NCBI GenBank assembly: GCA_027313705.1
Contig: DAHVDE010000026.1
Location: forward strand, 105,179-169,178
DNA length: 64,000 nucleotides
Reading direction: 5' to 3'
Source of the DNA: Actinomycetota bacterium
GTDB taxonomy: Bacteria; Actinomycetota; Actinomycetes; Streptosporangiales; Streptosporangiaceae
The number at the start of each line of letters is the position of its first letter. The stretch's first letter is position 1. The notes beneath the pieces are model-generated. The model saw only the letters and a program-made list of their open reading frames with translations, ran no database searches and was not told where the DNA came from. Shown here piece by piece: positions 38,751 to 47,784 of the stretch. Position numbers and translations under genes: made by a program.

Positions 38751-40088
38751 TTGGACCTGGACTTGCAGGGTGTCGCCGCGGCGATCATGGCGACCGGGGA
38801 GTCTGAGCGGCGGGCGGCACGTGATCCGGTGAACCTGCCGATCATCGAGAACTGGATCGAGGCGATCGGGGACGCCAACCCCGTCTACACCGACGCGGCC
38901 CTCGCGGCCGGGTCCGTGCACGGCGGCCTGGTAGCGCCGCCGGCCATGATCCAGGTCTGGACCATGACGGGGCAGGCGACGCCGGCTGCCGGGCGCGATG
39001 ACCCGATGGGCCGTATCGTCAGCGCGCTCGACGACGCCGGATTCACCTCAGTCGTGGCGACCAACTGCGATCAGGTCTACAACAGGTACCTGCGGCACGG
39101 CGAGCAACTGACGCTCACGGTCAGCCTGACCGACCTGACCGGGCCGAAGCAGACCGCGCTCGGGGAAGGGTACTTTTTCACTACCCGGCACGCCTGGTAC
39201 AGCGGCGACGAGGTCGTCGCGACGATGGACTTCCGCATACTCAAGTTCCGGCCTGGTACCGGGGCTGCGCGGCCTGCCGGTACGGCCGCCGGCGGGCACG
39301 GGACGCCGATGCGGCCGATGATCTCGGCCGACACGGCGTTCTTCTGGGCCGGCACCCGCGCGGGCGAATTGCGGATCCAAAGCTGCGCCGACTGCGGCAC
39401 GCTGCGGCATCCGCCGGGTCCGATGTGCGTGGCCTGCGGATCACCTAACCCCGAGTACGTGGTCGCCGCGGGGACCGGGGAAGTGTTCAGCTTCATCGTG
39501 CACCACCATCCGCCTGTCCCTGGCAAGAAGCTGCCCTTGGTGCTTGCGCTTGTCGACCTGCCAGAGGGCGTGCGGGTGCTTGGCGAGCTCGCCGGGGTCT
39601 CCCCCGAGTCGGTGCGCATCGGGATGCCGGTCGAGGCTGCCTTCCTGAAGGTCGACGACGAACTGACCTTGCCTGCCTGGCGGCCCGCCATCGGCGGCGG
39701 GCTTCCCGCTCAGCTTCCCGGCCTGACCGTGGACGTCACCACGACCTTCGTGGTCGGCGGAGCGCTGGCGACGCGCGACTTCACCAGGGTTCATCACGAC
39801 CGCGACTTCGCCGTCGCCAGCGGCAGCAGGGAAATCTTCGTCAACATCCTCACCACGACCGGGCTGGTGCAGCGGTTCGTGGCCGGCTGGGCAGGGCACG
39901 GCGCGCTGTTCCGCTCGATCGCGATCAGGCTAGGGGCGCCCTGTTACGCCGGCGACACGCTCAGCTTCACCGGTGCGGTCATCTCACGGGACGGTGATCT
40001 TTACACCGTCGCGGTCACCGGCAGGTGCGGCCTTGGTGATCATGTGACTTCTACTGTGGTGGTCGAGATTCCGGGGAGTGCGGCATGA
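38751..40088 (+). CDS. ChsH2-ChsH1 fusion: MaoC-N / DUF35 / MaoC hydratase
   Basis: 445 aa from TTG 38751 (GGAGGAG just upstream). GTG 38736 would add five residues. Three parts are visible. A MaoC-like domain spans ~1-165 (NLPIIENWIEAIGDANPVYT). A DUF35 zinc-ribbon/OB domain spans ~185-300 with CADCGTLRHPPGPMCVAC. A second MaoC-like domain spans ~310-440 with catalytic-type Asp and His in TRDFTRVHHD, the spacing of the ChsH1 Asp29/His34 pair. In mycobacteria ChsH2 (MaoC-DUF35) and ChsH1 (MaoC) are separate subunits that hydrate the side-chain enoyl-CoA. Here they are one chain. It overlaps ltp2 by 4 bases. Confidence 0.87.
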   Translation: MDLDLQGVAAAIMATGESERRAARDPVNLPIIENWIEAIGDANPVYTDAALAAGSVHGGLVAPPAMIQVWTMTGQATPAAGRDDPMGRIVSALDDAGFTSVVATNCDQVYNRYLRHGEQLTLTVSLTDLTGPKQTALGEGYFFTTRHAWYSGDEVVATMDFRILKFRPGTGAARPAGTAAGGHGTPMRPMISADTAFFWAGTRAGELRIQSCADCGTLRHPPGPMCVACGSPNPEYVVAAGTGEVFSFIVHHHPPVPGKKLPLVLALVDLPEGVRVLGELAGVSPESVRIGMPVEAAFLKVDDELTLPAWRPAIGGGLPAQLPGLTVDVTTTFVVGGALATRDFTRVHHDRDFAVASGSREIFVNILTTTGLVQRFVAGWAGHGALFRSIAIRLGAPCYAGDTLSFTGAVISRDGDLYTVAVTGRCGLGDHVTSTVVVEIPGSAA

Positions 40089-41245
40089 CAGGGGCGGCGA
40101 TCGCCGGGATCGGGGCGACCGAGTTCTCCAAGGACTCAGGGCGGAGCGAGCTGCGGCTGGCCGTCGAGGCCGTGCGGGTCGCCCTGGCCGACGCCGGCCT
40201 CACGGCCGGCGATGTCGACGGGCTGGTCACGTTCAGCATGGACAGCAATGCCGAGATCGCCGTCGCCAGGGAGCTTGGCATCGGCGAGCTGACGTTCTTC
40301 AGCCAGATCGGCTACGGCGGCGGCGCCGCCTGCGCGACCGTGCAGCAGGCCGCGATGGCGATCGCGACCGGGGCGGCCGAGGCAGTCGTCTGCTACCGGG
40401 CCATGAACGAGCGTTCAGGGCGGAGGTTCGGGCAGGTCGCCGCGGGCGCTGCCGCGCAGGCGACGTCGGCTGGCGTCGACAACAGCTGGCATTACCCGAT
40501 CGGCTTGTCGACTCCCGCGTCGACTGTTGCCATGATGGCGCGGCGGTACATGCACGTGTACGGTGCCGAGGGCGCGGACTTCGGCGTCGTCGCCGTCGCC
40601 GATCGCAAGCATGCGGCCAGCAACCCCAAAGCGTGGTTTTACCGCCGGCCGATCACCATGGAAGATCATCAGGCTTCGCGCTGGATCACCGAGCCGCTGC
40701 GGCTGCTCGACTGCTGCCAGGAAAGCGACGGCGGGGTGGCGATCGTCGTCACCAGCCTGGAGCGGGCTCGTTCCCTGCGCCAGCCGCCGGTGTCTGTTGC
40801 CGCCGCCGCGCAGGGGAGCGGGCGGGACGAGTACATGATGACCTCGTATTACCGCGACGACATGACCGGCCTGCCGGAGATGGGGATCGTGGCGCGGCAA
40901 CTCTGGGGCAAGTCCGGGTTCTCGCCGGCCGACGTCCGGACTGCCGTGCTTTACGACCACTTCACGCCTTACGTGCTGATGCAGCTCGAGGAACTCGGGT
41001 TCTGCGGGCGGGGCGAGGCACCCGGGTTCATCGCGGACGGCGCCATCGAGGTGGGCGGGCGGCTGCCGCTGAATACGCATGGCGGGCAGCTAGGCGAGGC
41101 CTACATCCACGGCATGAACGGAATCGCAGAAGGAGTAAGGCAGGTGCGGGGCACGTCGGTCAACCAGGTGCCTGGCGACGGGCCCGTGCTGGTGACGGCA
41201 GGAACCGGGGTGCCGACGAGCGGCCTGGTCCTGGTCGCGGGCTGA
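40085..41245 (+). CDS. ltp2: Steroid side-chain aldolase Ltp2 (thiolase-like)
   Basis: 386 aa thiolase-fold lipid-transfer protein. Typical blocks are GIGATEFSKDSGRSELRLAV, the GGGAACATVQQAAMAIATG nucleophile-region helix, and late motifs AVLYDHFTPYVLMQLEELGF, RLPLNTHGGQLGEAYIHGMN and GTGVPTSGLVLVAG. Ltp2 works with the DUF35 domain of ChsH2 in a retro-aldol cleavage that releases propionyl-CoA and a 17-ketosteroid. Its ATG overlaps the stop of the ChsH fusion (ATGA), which fits the physical Ltp2-DUF35 complex. It is the last gene of the side-chain operon. Confidence 0.9.
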   Translation: MTGAAIAGIGATEFSKDSGRSELRLAVEAVRVALADAGLTAGDVDGLVTFSMDSNAEIAVARELGIGELTFFSQIGYGGGAACATVQQAAMAIATGAAEAVVCYRAMNERSGRRFGQVAAGAAAQATSAGVDNSWHYPIGLSTPASTVAMMARRYMHVYGAEGADFGVVAVADRKHAASNPKAWFYRRPITMEDHQASRWITEPLRLLDCCQESDGGVAIVVTSLERARSLRQPPVSVAAAAQGSGRDEYMMTSYYRDDMTGLPEMGIVARQLWGKSGFSPADVRTAVLYDHFTPYVLMQLEELGFCGRGEAPGFIADGAIEVGGRLPLNTHGGQLGEAYIHGMNGIAEGVRQVRGTSVNQVPGDGPVLVTAGTGVPTSGLVLVAG

Positions 41246-41520
41246 GGAGGGTCAAGGCCCGCTCCCGGCCAGGCCGGCGAAGCGAACCCGTTCACTGCCG
41301 GGTCTCACGGCAGCCATGCGCCGCGCCGCAAGTCCCCGGCATCCCGCGCGGCAAGGATAGGTTTATTTCATGGCAAACCGGACGCCATATGTGCTCAGGT
41401 TAGCTTCCGGTTCCGTCCTCGCTGCTGGATCTATTGATCATCGCTCACGCTCTGTGATAAAAGGTTTAAAGATCAGTCCAGTAGACCAAATTTTGCGATG
41501 CCGAGACCGGGCGGACGGGG

Positions 41521-42282
41521 ATGAACGAGTATCTCGGGCCGATCCCGATGCAGACCGCGGGCGAGCGGATCGCCGAGCGGATCGTCACCGCGATCGCGCT
41601 CGGCGAGTTCGTGCCTGATCAGCGTCTTCCGACCGAGCGTGAGCTGGCGGTGTCGCTCGAGGTGAGCCGGACTACGGTGCGCGAGGCGCTGCAACGGCTC
41701 CAGGCTGCCGGTTACGTGACGACCAGGCGAGGCCGCAACGGCGGCACGTTCGTGAATGCGGGCACGGGTAGCGGGTCAGACGCCGACGCGATGATCCGCC
41801 GCACGCTGATCCCGGCCTGGCACGAGCTCACCGAGGTTCTCGACTTCCGCAGCCTGATCGAGCAGGCGATCGCGCGGACCGCCGCCCAGCGGCGCGACGA
41901 TCACGACATCGCGGCGATCCGTGCCGCCGTTGGCGACTACGCGCGGGCGGCGGACCGCGAGGCTTCCCGCCTCGCCGATCACGCGCTCCATCAGGCCATC
42001 GCGCGAGCCGCGCATAATTCGCGGCTGGTCGCGGTCAGCGCCAGCATCCGGCGCGAGGTCAGCCTCGGCTTCGATGCCGAGCCTTACAGCCCGCTGGTCA
42101 GACAGCGAGCCGTGGCGCAGCATCCAAGCCTGGCCGAGGCGGTGATCGCCGGAGACGCCGACCGTTCCGCCGTTCTCGCGGCCGAGCACTTCTCGCTGAC
42201 CGAGGAAATGCTGACCGAGCTTCACGCCCGCATCCGAATTCGATCAGGAGGGAGTCCCGATGCCGGTAGCCAAAGTCAATGA
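41521..42282 (+). CDS. GntR-family (FadR subfamily) transcriptional regulator
   Basis: 253 aa. The N-terminal winged helix is at ~10-78 (AERIVTAIALGEFVPDQRLP, ELAVSLEVSRTTVREALQRL). The FCD effector domain is at ~95-225 (LIEQAIARTAAQRRDDHDIA, DHALHQAIARAAHNSRL, and a late His in AAEHFSLTEEML). It starts an operon with an alpha/beta hydrolase (23-base overlap) and an APC permease, so it probably regulates uptake and hydrolysis of an acid, amide or ester compound. The 275 bases upstream are relatively A+T-rich and contain GGTTT/AAACC arms (41360-41379). No KstR site is seen there. Confidence 0.85.
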   Translation: MNEYLGPIPMQTAGERIAERIVTAIALGEFVPDQRLPTERELAVSLEVSRTTVREALQRLQAAGYVTTRRGRNGGTFVNAGTGSGSDADAMIRRTLIPAWHELTEVLDFRSLIEQAIARTAAQRRDDHDIAAIRAAVGDYARAADREASRLADHALHQAIARAAHNSRLVAVSASIRREVSLGFDAEPYSPLVRQRAVAQHPSLAEAVIAGDADRSAVLAAEHFSLTEEMLTELHARIRIRSGGSPDAGSQSQ

Positions 42283-43063
42283 CATCGACCTGCATTACAA
42301 GCTGGATGGCGATGGCGAGGAGACCATCGTCTTGATCAACGGGCTGGCCGACGACCTCGAGACCTGGTTCGGCCAGCTTGACGACTTCCTGGCGGCCGGC
42401 TACCGGGTGCTCCGCATCGACAACAGGGGCATCGGCGCGAGTTCCAGGCCGGCCGGGCCATACTCAAGCCGGATGCTGGCCGACGATGCGAAGGCGCTGG
42501 TCGACCAGCTCGGGCTGACCGGCTTCCACCTGATGGGCGTCTCCATGGGCGGCATGATCGCTCAGGAGTACGCGCTCGCCTATCCTGGCGACCTGCGATC
42601 GGTCACGTTCGGCTGCACGTACGCGGCGCCGGGCCCGTTCTGCTCGCGGATGTTTGCCATGTGGGCGGATCTGGCCGCTGTTCTTGGCGTGCCGTTTGTC
42701 ATGCGGGATGTCACGCTCTGGGCCTTCACCGTGCCCTTCTTCGAGGACCGGCCAGCGGAACTGGCGGAATTCGAGACCGCGATGCGGTACCTGGACCAGC
42801 CGGTGCACGCCTACCTGGCTCAGCTCGCGGTGATCCAGAACCACGACACGATCAGCAGGCTCGGGCAGATCACCACTCCCGCGCTCGTGCTGGCCGGCGA
42901 GCAGGACGTCCTCATCCCTGTCGCGCTGTCGCGACGGCTCCATGAGGGGATCCCCGGTTCAGAGTGGGCCACGACCAAGGGCGGTCACGCCTGTCTATGG
43001 GAGCACCCGGCGGAGTTCAACCAGGCATTCCTTGATTTCGTCCGACGGCAAGGAAAGGGCTAG
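42260..43063 (+). CDS. Alpha/beta hydrolase
   Basis: 267 aa with the full alpha/beta-hydrolase fold. Oxyanion region VLINGLADDLETW, nucleophile Ser in GVSMGGMIAQEYAL, acid Asp in VLAGEQDVLIP, and catalytic His in GGHACLWEHP. No signal peptide is present, so it is cytosolic. GGAGGGAG lies before the ATG within the end of the GntR gene. It resembles the 3-oxoadipate enol-lactonase/esterase group in general layout, but the substrate is unclear. Co-transcription with a regulator and a permease suggests catabolism of an imported ester or lactone. Confidence 0.82.
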   Translation: MPVAKVNDIDLHYKLDGDGEETIVLINGLADDLETWFGQLDDFLAAGYRVLRIDNRGIGASSRPAGPYSSRMLADDAKALVDQLGLTGFHLMGVSMGGMIAQEYALAYPGDLRSVTFGCTYAAPGPFCSRMFAMWADLAAVLGVPFVMRDVTLWAFTVPFFEDRPAELAEFETAMRYLDQPVHAYLAQLAVIQNHDTISRLGQITTPALVLAGEQDVLIPVALSRRLHEGIPGSEWATTKGGHACLWEHPAEFNQAFLDFVRRQGKG

Positions 43064-43067
43064 CACG

Positions 43068-44516
43068 ATGGCGGTCAGCGCTGCACCTGAAAAACTCGAA
43101 CGCGATCAGATCGGCTTGTTCGGCGTCATCATGCCGGCCCTGGCCCAGGTGGCACCGGCGTTCAACCTCTTCTTCACGACGGGGGTGATGGTCGCGCTGG
43201 CCGGCGCTTCCGCGCCGCTGATCTTCTTGATCTCCATGGTAGGAATGGCGGCCACCGGCAGCAGCCTGGCCCAGTTCTCCAGCGTCTATCCCAGCGCGGG
43301 TTCCTTCGTCACCTACATCACCAGGGCGATCGGCACCAGGGTCGCCGTCGCCATCGGGGTGATCACCATTCTCGGCTACATCATCGCCTTCGGCGGCATC
43401 TACATTTTCGTCGGCAGCTATATCGTGCAGAACGTGCTCGGAAACCCCCACATCTGGGGCATCACGCAGCTCGTCACGATCGTCTACGGCGCTCTCGTGG
43501 TGGCGCCCGCGGTCGTGGGCCTGCGGTTCGGCGTCCGGGTGACGATCGTGCTCTACGTTTTCGAAGTCGTGCTGCTGCTCGCCCTGAGCGTGACCATCTT
43601 GGCTCGTGGTGGCGCCAGCGGACTGTCGGCTACGCCGTTCGCCTGGCCGGGCGGAAGCAAGTCAAGCGATGTACTGCTGGCTTTCAGCCTGGCCGTGCTG
43701 GCTTTCGGCGGGTTCGAGGCGGCCGCGCCGCTGGCTGAGGAAACCCGCGATCCGCGGCGTAACGTGCCGATCGCCGTGCTCGGCGCGGTCGTCGTCAGCG
43801 GGATAATCTACGTGCTCGGCTCGTACGCTCTGGTGACGGCCTTCGGCGTCGGGCACGCCGGCGCGCTCGCCGCCGACCCCAACCCGTTCCATACCGCGGC
43901 CAGGGCATTCCTGCCCGCGCTCGCCCCGGTCATCACCTGGGTGTTCTTGTCCAGCGTGACAAGTTCTTACGTGGCGGCGAACACCCAGACATCCAGGGTT
44001 ATCTTCGCGGGCGCAAGGGGCGGCTTGTGGAGCAGGTCGCTGGCCGGGATCAGCCCGCGCTTCAAGACCCCAGCCCTCGCGGCCGTGGCATTCGTGGCTC
44101 CGAGCATCCTGATCGGCGTGGTGTCCACCGCATTCACCGATCCAGGCACAGCGTCCGGATTCCTCGGCACCTACGGGATACTCGGGCTGATCATCATGTA
44201 CCTGGTCGCTAACGTCGCGCTCGTCGTCGAGTGGGTCAGGCTGCGCGGCGCAGGCATCAAGAAGAACGCCTGGCTATGGGTCGTGACCCCGGTCATCGGG
44301 GTCATCGTGCTTGCCATTCCGATCTGGGGTGACCTGCGGCCCGGCCAGCCAAGCCCTTACAACATCCTGCCCTGGCTCACCATCGGGCTGGTTGCCGTCG
44401 GGGTTGGTTACGCCCTGGTGCTCGGTGCCGTCAGGCCGCAGGCGCTTCTGCGGGCACCCGCCCTGCTCGAAGGCGAGGAAAGTCTCTCCGCTGATCCCCT
44501 GCCCATCAGCGACTGA
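43068..44516 (+). CDS. APC-family amino acid/polyamine permease
   Basis: 482 aa from ATG 43068, with GGAAAGG upstream. About twelve membrane segments are visible. The first lies near residues 20-60 (GVIMPALAQVAPAFNLFFTT) and contains the unwound-helix substrate region, followed by the second helix SAPLIFLISMVGMA. The family block AFGGFEAAAPLAEETRDPRR sits near residue 215. It is a proton- or cation-coupled importer in the cell membrane. It follows the hydrolase after 4 bases and its 3' end overlaps the convergent AfsR-like gene by 11 bases. The substrate is unknown. Confidence 0.85.
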   Translation: MAVSAAPEKLERDQIGLFGVIMPALAQVAPAFNLFFTTGVMVALAGASAPLIFLISMVGMAATGSSLAQFSSVYPSAGSFVTYITRAIGTRVAVAIGVITILGYIIAFGGIYIFVGSYIVQNVLGNPHIWGITQLVTIVYGALVVAPAVVGLRFGVRVTIVLYVFEVVLLLALSVTILARGGASGLSATPFAWPGGSKSSDVLLAFSLAVLAFGGFEAAAPLAEETRDPRRNVPIAVLGAVVVSGIIYVLGSYALVTAFGVGHAGALAADPNPFHTAARAFLPALAPVITWVFLSSVTSSYVAANTQTSRVIFAGARGGLWSRSLAGISPRFKTPALAAVAFVAPSILIGVVSTAFTDPGTASGFLGTYGILGLIIMYLVANVALVVEWVRLRGAGIKKNAWLWVVTPVIGVIVLAIPIWGDLRPGQPSPYNILPWLTIGLVAVGVGYALVLGAVRPQALLRAPALLEGEESLSADPLPISD

Positions 44517-47500
44517 ACGGCTGGCCGCTAGGAGGCAGCGGTGCGTCGGACTGGGCGAATTCGAGCATCACGTCGGCGGGCAGGGCCGAGCCGGTCAGGC
44601 GCAGGTTCTCGTAGTCGTTCGCGCCGAGGGCGGCCCGCGCGGACTCAACGGCGGCGTCGAAGCGAGCATGGTCCGATGCTGGTATGGGCGAGTCGATGAC
44701 CTCCCGCAGCGCCTGCGAGGCGCCGATCAGCACGGCCGCTCGGCTGAAACGCAGGTCGCCGGCCTCGGCCTGGGCAAGTTCCTCGATGCTCTCGGCGATC
44801 GCCCGCGGTTCGCCGACCGTAGCGGCCAGTGCGAGCGCGCGCCTGTGCAGGGTCCTGGCGGCGGCGTAGTCGCCCCTGGCGACGGCGACCAGGCCAAGGT
44901 TGATCAGCGCGACCTGCTCGAGCCTGCGGTCACCGTGTTCCTCGGCCAGCGTGAGCGCCTGGCTGTGCAGGCCGGCGGCCAGGTCGAGGTCGCCTGAGCT
45001 GTAGCAGACCATGCCAAGGTTGGTGAGGGCGCCGCCGGTGAGCTTGCGGTCGCCGAGGTAGCTGGCGTTGCGCAGGTGCTGGTCGAGGCGTTCCCTGGCG
45101 AGGTCGAGGTTGCCGGCGTAGATGGCGGTGACACCGAGGTTGCCGAGCATGAGCGTGGTCCGGCGCAGGTCGCCGATCTGGGCGAACGTCGCCATGCTCT
45201 GCTGGTAAAAGGACTCAGCGGCAGCCAGGTAGTTGCCGTGCAGCGCGATCCGGCCGAGACCGGACAGGCAGCGGGCCACTTGCTGTAGCGAGCCGGCCTG
45301 CCTGGCCAGCTCAAGCGCCTCCGCGTAGAGCGCTCCCGCTGCCAGGTAGTCGCCGCGCACGTGCGCGACCGCGCCGAGGTCGCCAAGCGAGGTCGCGATC
45401 CTTGCCTGATCACCGAGCTTGCGCCAGATCGCGATGCTCCGTTCCAGGTGCCGCTGGGCGGCGGCATAGTCGGCTTGGACCGAGGCAAGCTGGGCGGCAC
45501 CGTCCAGTGCCGTCGCCAGCAGCCTGGGCTCCGCGTGCGGGCCTGCCGCTGCAAGCGCGGCCTCAAGCCAGCGGCGACCGTGGCCGACCGGGCCGCGGGC
45601 GGCCCAGAACGGTGCCATCGCGCCGCCGAGCTCGAGTGCCAGGCGAAGGCCGGACGCGGCGGCCGAGTCCCCTGACACGGCAAGCGCCGACTCGATTGCT
45701 CCCCTGATGTTGTCATGTTCGGCTTCGAGCACGTCAAGCCAGGCGACCTGATCAGGCCCGTCGAGATCGGCTGCGGCGGCGGTCTTGAGCAGCCAGGCAC
45801 GGGCCTTCCGCGTCACTTCCTGCCGTTCGCCTGACTCGTCCAGGCGGTGCGCGGCGTACTGGCGGATCGATTCGAGCATGCCGTAACGCATGCTGCCCGC
45901 TCGTTCCTCCGTGGTCAGCAGTGAGCGGTCGATCAGCGTGGCGATGGTATCGAAGATTGCCTCGACGGGGAGACTGCCGTCCGCGCAGGCCGCCTCGGCG
46001 GCCTCGATCGTGCAGCCGCCGGGGAATGCCGTCAGCCGCCGCAGGCACCTTTGCTCGGCCGGGCGAAGCAGACCGTAGCTCCATTCGATGGCGGCCTTGA
46101 GCGTCCGGTGGCGAGGCAGCCCGGCCCGGCTCCCGCCGGTCAGCACCCGGAACCTGTCATCGAGCCGGCCGGTGAGTTGCCTGGTGGTGAGCGCGCCGAT
46201 CCGCGCGGCAGCGAGTTCGATGGCGAGGGGGATGCCGTCGAGCGTGCGGCAGATGTCGCGGACGTAAGCCGCGTTGTCGGCGCGAAGCGCGAAACCCGGC
46301 CTGGCCAGTACGGCACGGTCGCAGAACAGCCGCACCGACTCGCTGGCCGCGATCGTCTCCGGGTCGCTGGCGTGCGCGGACGGCAGCGTCAGCGGCGGCA
46401 CCGGCCAGGTGGCCTCACCCGCCACGGTCAGTTTGCTCTGGCTGGTAGCCAGGATCCGCAGCGACGGGCAGCTGTGAAGCAGATTCGTGCACAGGGCCGC
46501 CACCTGGTCGAGCAGGTGCTCGCAGTTGTCAAGTACCACAAGCACCTCGCGGCCGGCCAGCGCGGTGATGATGCCCTCGAGCAAGGGCGTGCCAGGCGTC
46601 TCGATGACTTCCATGGCCCTGGCCACCACGAAGACGACAAGGTCAGGCCGCTCGACCGGCGCGAGTTCGACGAGCCAGACGCCGCCTAGCTGGCGTGCCT
46701 GGACCTCCCCTGCGGCATGCAGCGCGAGCCTGCTCTTGCCAGAACCGCTCGGGCCGGTCAGCGTCACCAGCCTGGACAGCCTGAGCAGTTCCTCGATGGT
46801 GGCGAGCTCGCCTTCGCGTCCGATGAAGGAGGTCGTCTGCGCCGGCAGCCGCGAGCCTGCCCGCGCCGGGAAAGGTGCGGCCAAAGCCGCCGTGGCCCGC
46901 GCTCCGGCCGGCGCCATAAGCGGAGCCTGGCTGCTGCCGCTGTCAGGTGGCTTCCAGTCAAGTTCGGCATCGTGCCGCAGCACGGCCAGCTGCAGCCAGC
47001 GCAACCGTGGCCCTGGGTCGACGCCGAGTTCGCCGGCGAGCCTTCGCCGCAACTCCTCGTAGGCGCTCAGCGCTTCTGCCTGCCGCCCGCACCGGTAGAG
47101 CGCGGTCATCCGCGAGCCGGTCAGCCGCTCGCGCAGCGGGTACTGCTCCGCCAGGCCGTCAAGTTCGGCGGTGAGCTCAACGTGGCGCCCGCAGGCGAGA
47201 TCGGCCTCGACCCGGCTCTCGATGGCGGTCAGGCGAGCCTCACCGAGCCTGGCCACCTCGGCGCGGACGAAGGGCAGGTCCGCCATGTCGGCCAGCGGCT
47301 CGCCGTGCCAGAGGCCGAGTGCCTGCCGCAGCCCGGCGGCGGCCGCCTGTGCCCGGCCGGCCGCCAGGTCGGCGAGCGCGAGCTTGACCAGCGAGGTGAA
47401 CAGGTCGGCATCGAGCTGCCCTGGTACCACGGCGAGCCGGTAGCCAGGCGGCTGCGTGGTGAGCGCGCTCGCGGCAGCACCGAGAGCACGGCGCAACCTG

Positions 47501-47703
47501 GAGATGTAGACCCGCAGCGTCGCGGCGCTGTGCGGCGGCGGCTCGCCCGACCACAGGTCGTGGGCCAGTGTGTCGGCGGGCACGGTCTGGTTGGCGGAAA
47601 GCAGCAGCCTGGCGAGAAGCACGCGCTCACGCGGGCCGCCGAGAGGCGCCTCGCGACCTTCGTCGCCGATCACCCCGACCGGGCCGAGAATGCGGTACTC
47701 CAA
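44506..47703 (-). CDS. AfsR/SARP-type STAND regulator (winged helix-BTAD-NB-ARC-TPR)
   Basis: 1065 aa. The N-terminal OmpR-like winged helix is at ~1-95 (PLGGPRERVLLARLLLSANQ, AATLRVYISRLRRALG). The bacterial transcriptional activator domain is at ~97-245. The NB-ARC/STAND ATPase has Walker A TLTGPSGSGKSRLALHAA near 315 and a Walker B-like REVLVVLDNCEHLLD near 390. The C-terminal ~350 residues are TPR repeats (LASVQADYAAAQRHLERSIA, AVAHVRGDYLAAGALYAEAL and others). Such proteins activate secondary-metabolite or local operons when a signal opens the NB-ARC switch. It is divergent from two cNMP-binding-like genes, its likely local targets (inference). Confidence 0.9.
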   Translation of the reverse strand: MEYRILGPVGVIGDEGREAPLGGPRERVLLARLLLSANQTVPADTLAHDLWSGEPPPHSAATLRVYISRLRRALGAAASALTTQPPGYRLAVVPGQLDADLFTSLVKLALADLAAGRAQAAAAGLRQALGLWHGEPLADMADLPFVRAEVARLGEARLTAIESRVEADLACGRHVELTAELDGLAEQYPLRERLTGSRMTALYRCGRQAEALSAYEELRRRLAGELGVDPGPRLRWLQLAVLRHDAELDWKPPDSGSSQAPLMAPAGARATAALAAPFPARAGSRLPAQTTSFIGREGELATIEELLRLSRLVTLTGPSGSGKSRLALHAAGEVQARQLGGVWLVELAPVERPDLVVFVVARAMEVIETPGTPLLEGIITALAGREVLVVLDNCEHLLDQVAALCTNLLHSCPSLRILATSQSKLTVAGEATWPVPPLTLPSAHASDPETIAASESVRLFCDRAVLARPGFALRADNAAYVRDICRTLDGIPLAIELAAARIGALTTRQLTGRLDDRFRVLTGGSRAGLPRHRTLKAAIEWSYGLLRPAEQRCLRRLTAFPGGCTIEAAEAACADGSLPVEAIFDTIATLIDRSLLTTEERAGSMRYGMLESIRQYAAHRLDESGERQEVTRKARAWLLKTAAAADLDGPDQVAWLDVLEAEHDNIRGAIESALAVSGDSAAASGLRLALELGGAMAPFWAARGPVGHGRRWLEAALAAAGPHAEPRLLATALDGAAQLASVQADYAAAQRHLERSIAIWRKLGDQARIATSLGDLGAVAHVRGDYLAAGALYAEALELARQAGSLQQVARCLSGLGRIALHGNYLAAAESFYQQSMATFAQIGDLRRTTLMLGNLGVTAIYAGNLDLARERLDQHLRNASYLGDRKLTGGALTNLGMVCYSSGDLDLAAGLHSQALTLAEEHGDRRLEQVALINLGLVAVARGDYAAARTLHRRALALAATVGEPRAIAESIEELAQAEAGDLRFSRAAVLIGASQALREVIDSPIPASDHARFDAAVESARAALGANDYENLRLTGSALPADVMLEFAQSDAPLPPSGQPFSR

Positions 47704-47746
47704 CGTTCAAGCCCTCTATTCGCCGCTTAGGGGAAAGCTAACGGTT

Positions 47747-47765
47747 GTCACGCGTTTGTAACGCG
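47747..47765. promoter_or_regulatory. Composite operator between the AfsR-like gene and the cNMP-binding-like pair
   Basis: Two overlapping patterns occur in the 81-bp divergent spacer. GTCAC-N6-GTAAC at 47747-47762 is a direct repeat with an 11-base period, typical of OmpR-family sites and similar to reported MtrA boxes. CGCGTT-TGT-AACGCG at 47751-47765 is a perfect inverted repeat with 6-bp arms. Either may be a regulator site. The assignment to MtrA or the AfsR-like protein is inference. Confidence 0.45.
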
Positions 47766-47784
47766 GCTCAGGCAGAAATTTCCT

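Noticed and set aside
41360..41379. GGTTT/AAACC arms before the GntR gene as its operator
   Set aside because: 5-bp arms with a 10-base spacer do not match the usual TGGT-n-ACCA type and could be chance in an A+T-rich patch.
40078..41403. Alternative frame overlapping ltp2 (441 codons)
   Set aside because: The composition is Arg/Gly-rich nonsense, and ltp2 in the other frame is unambiguous.
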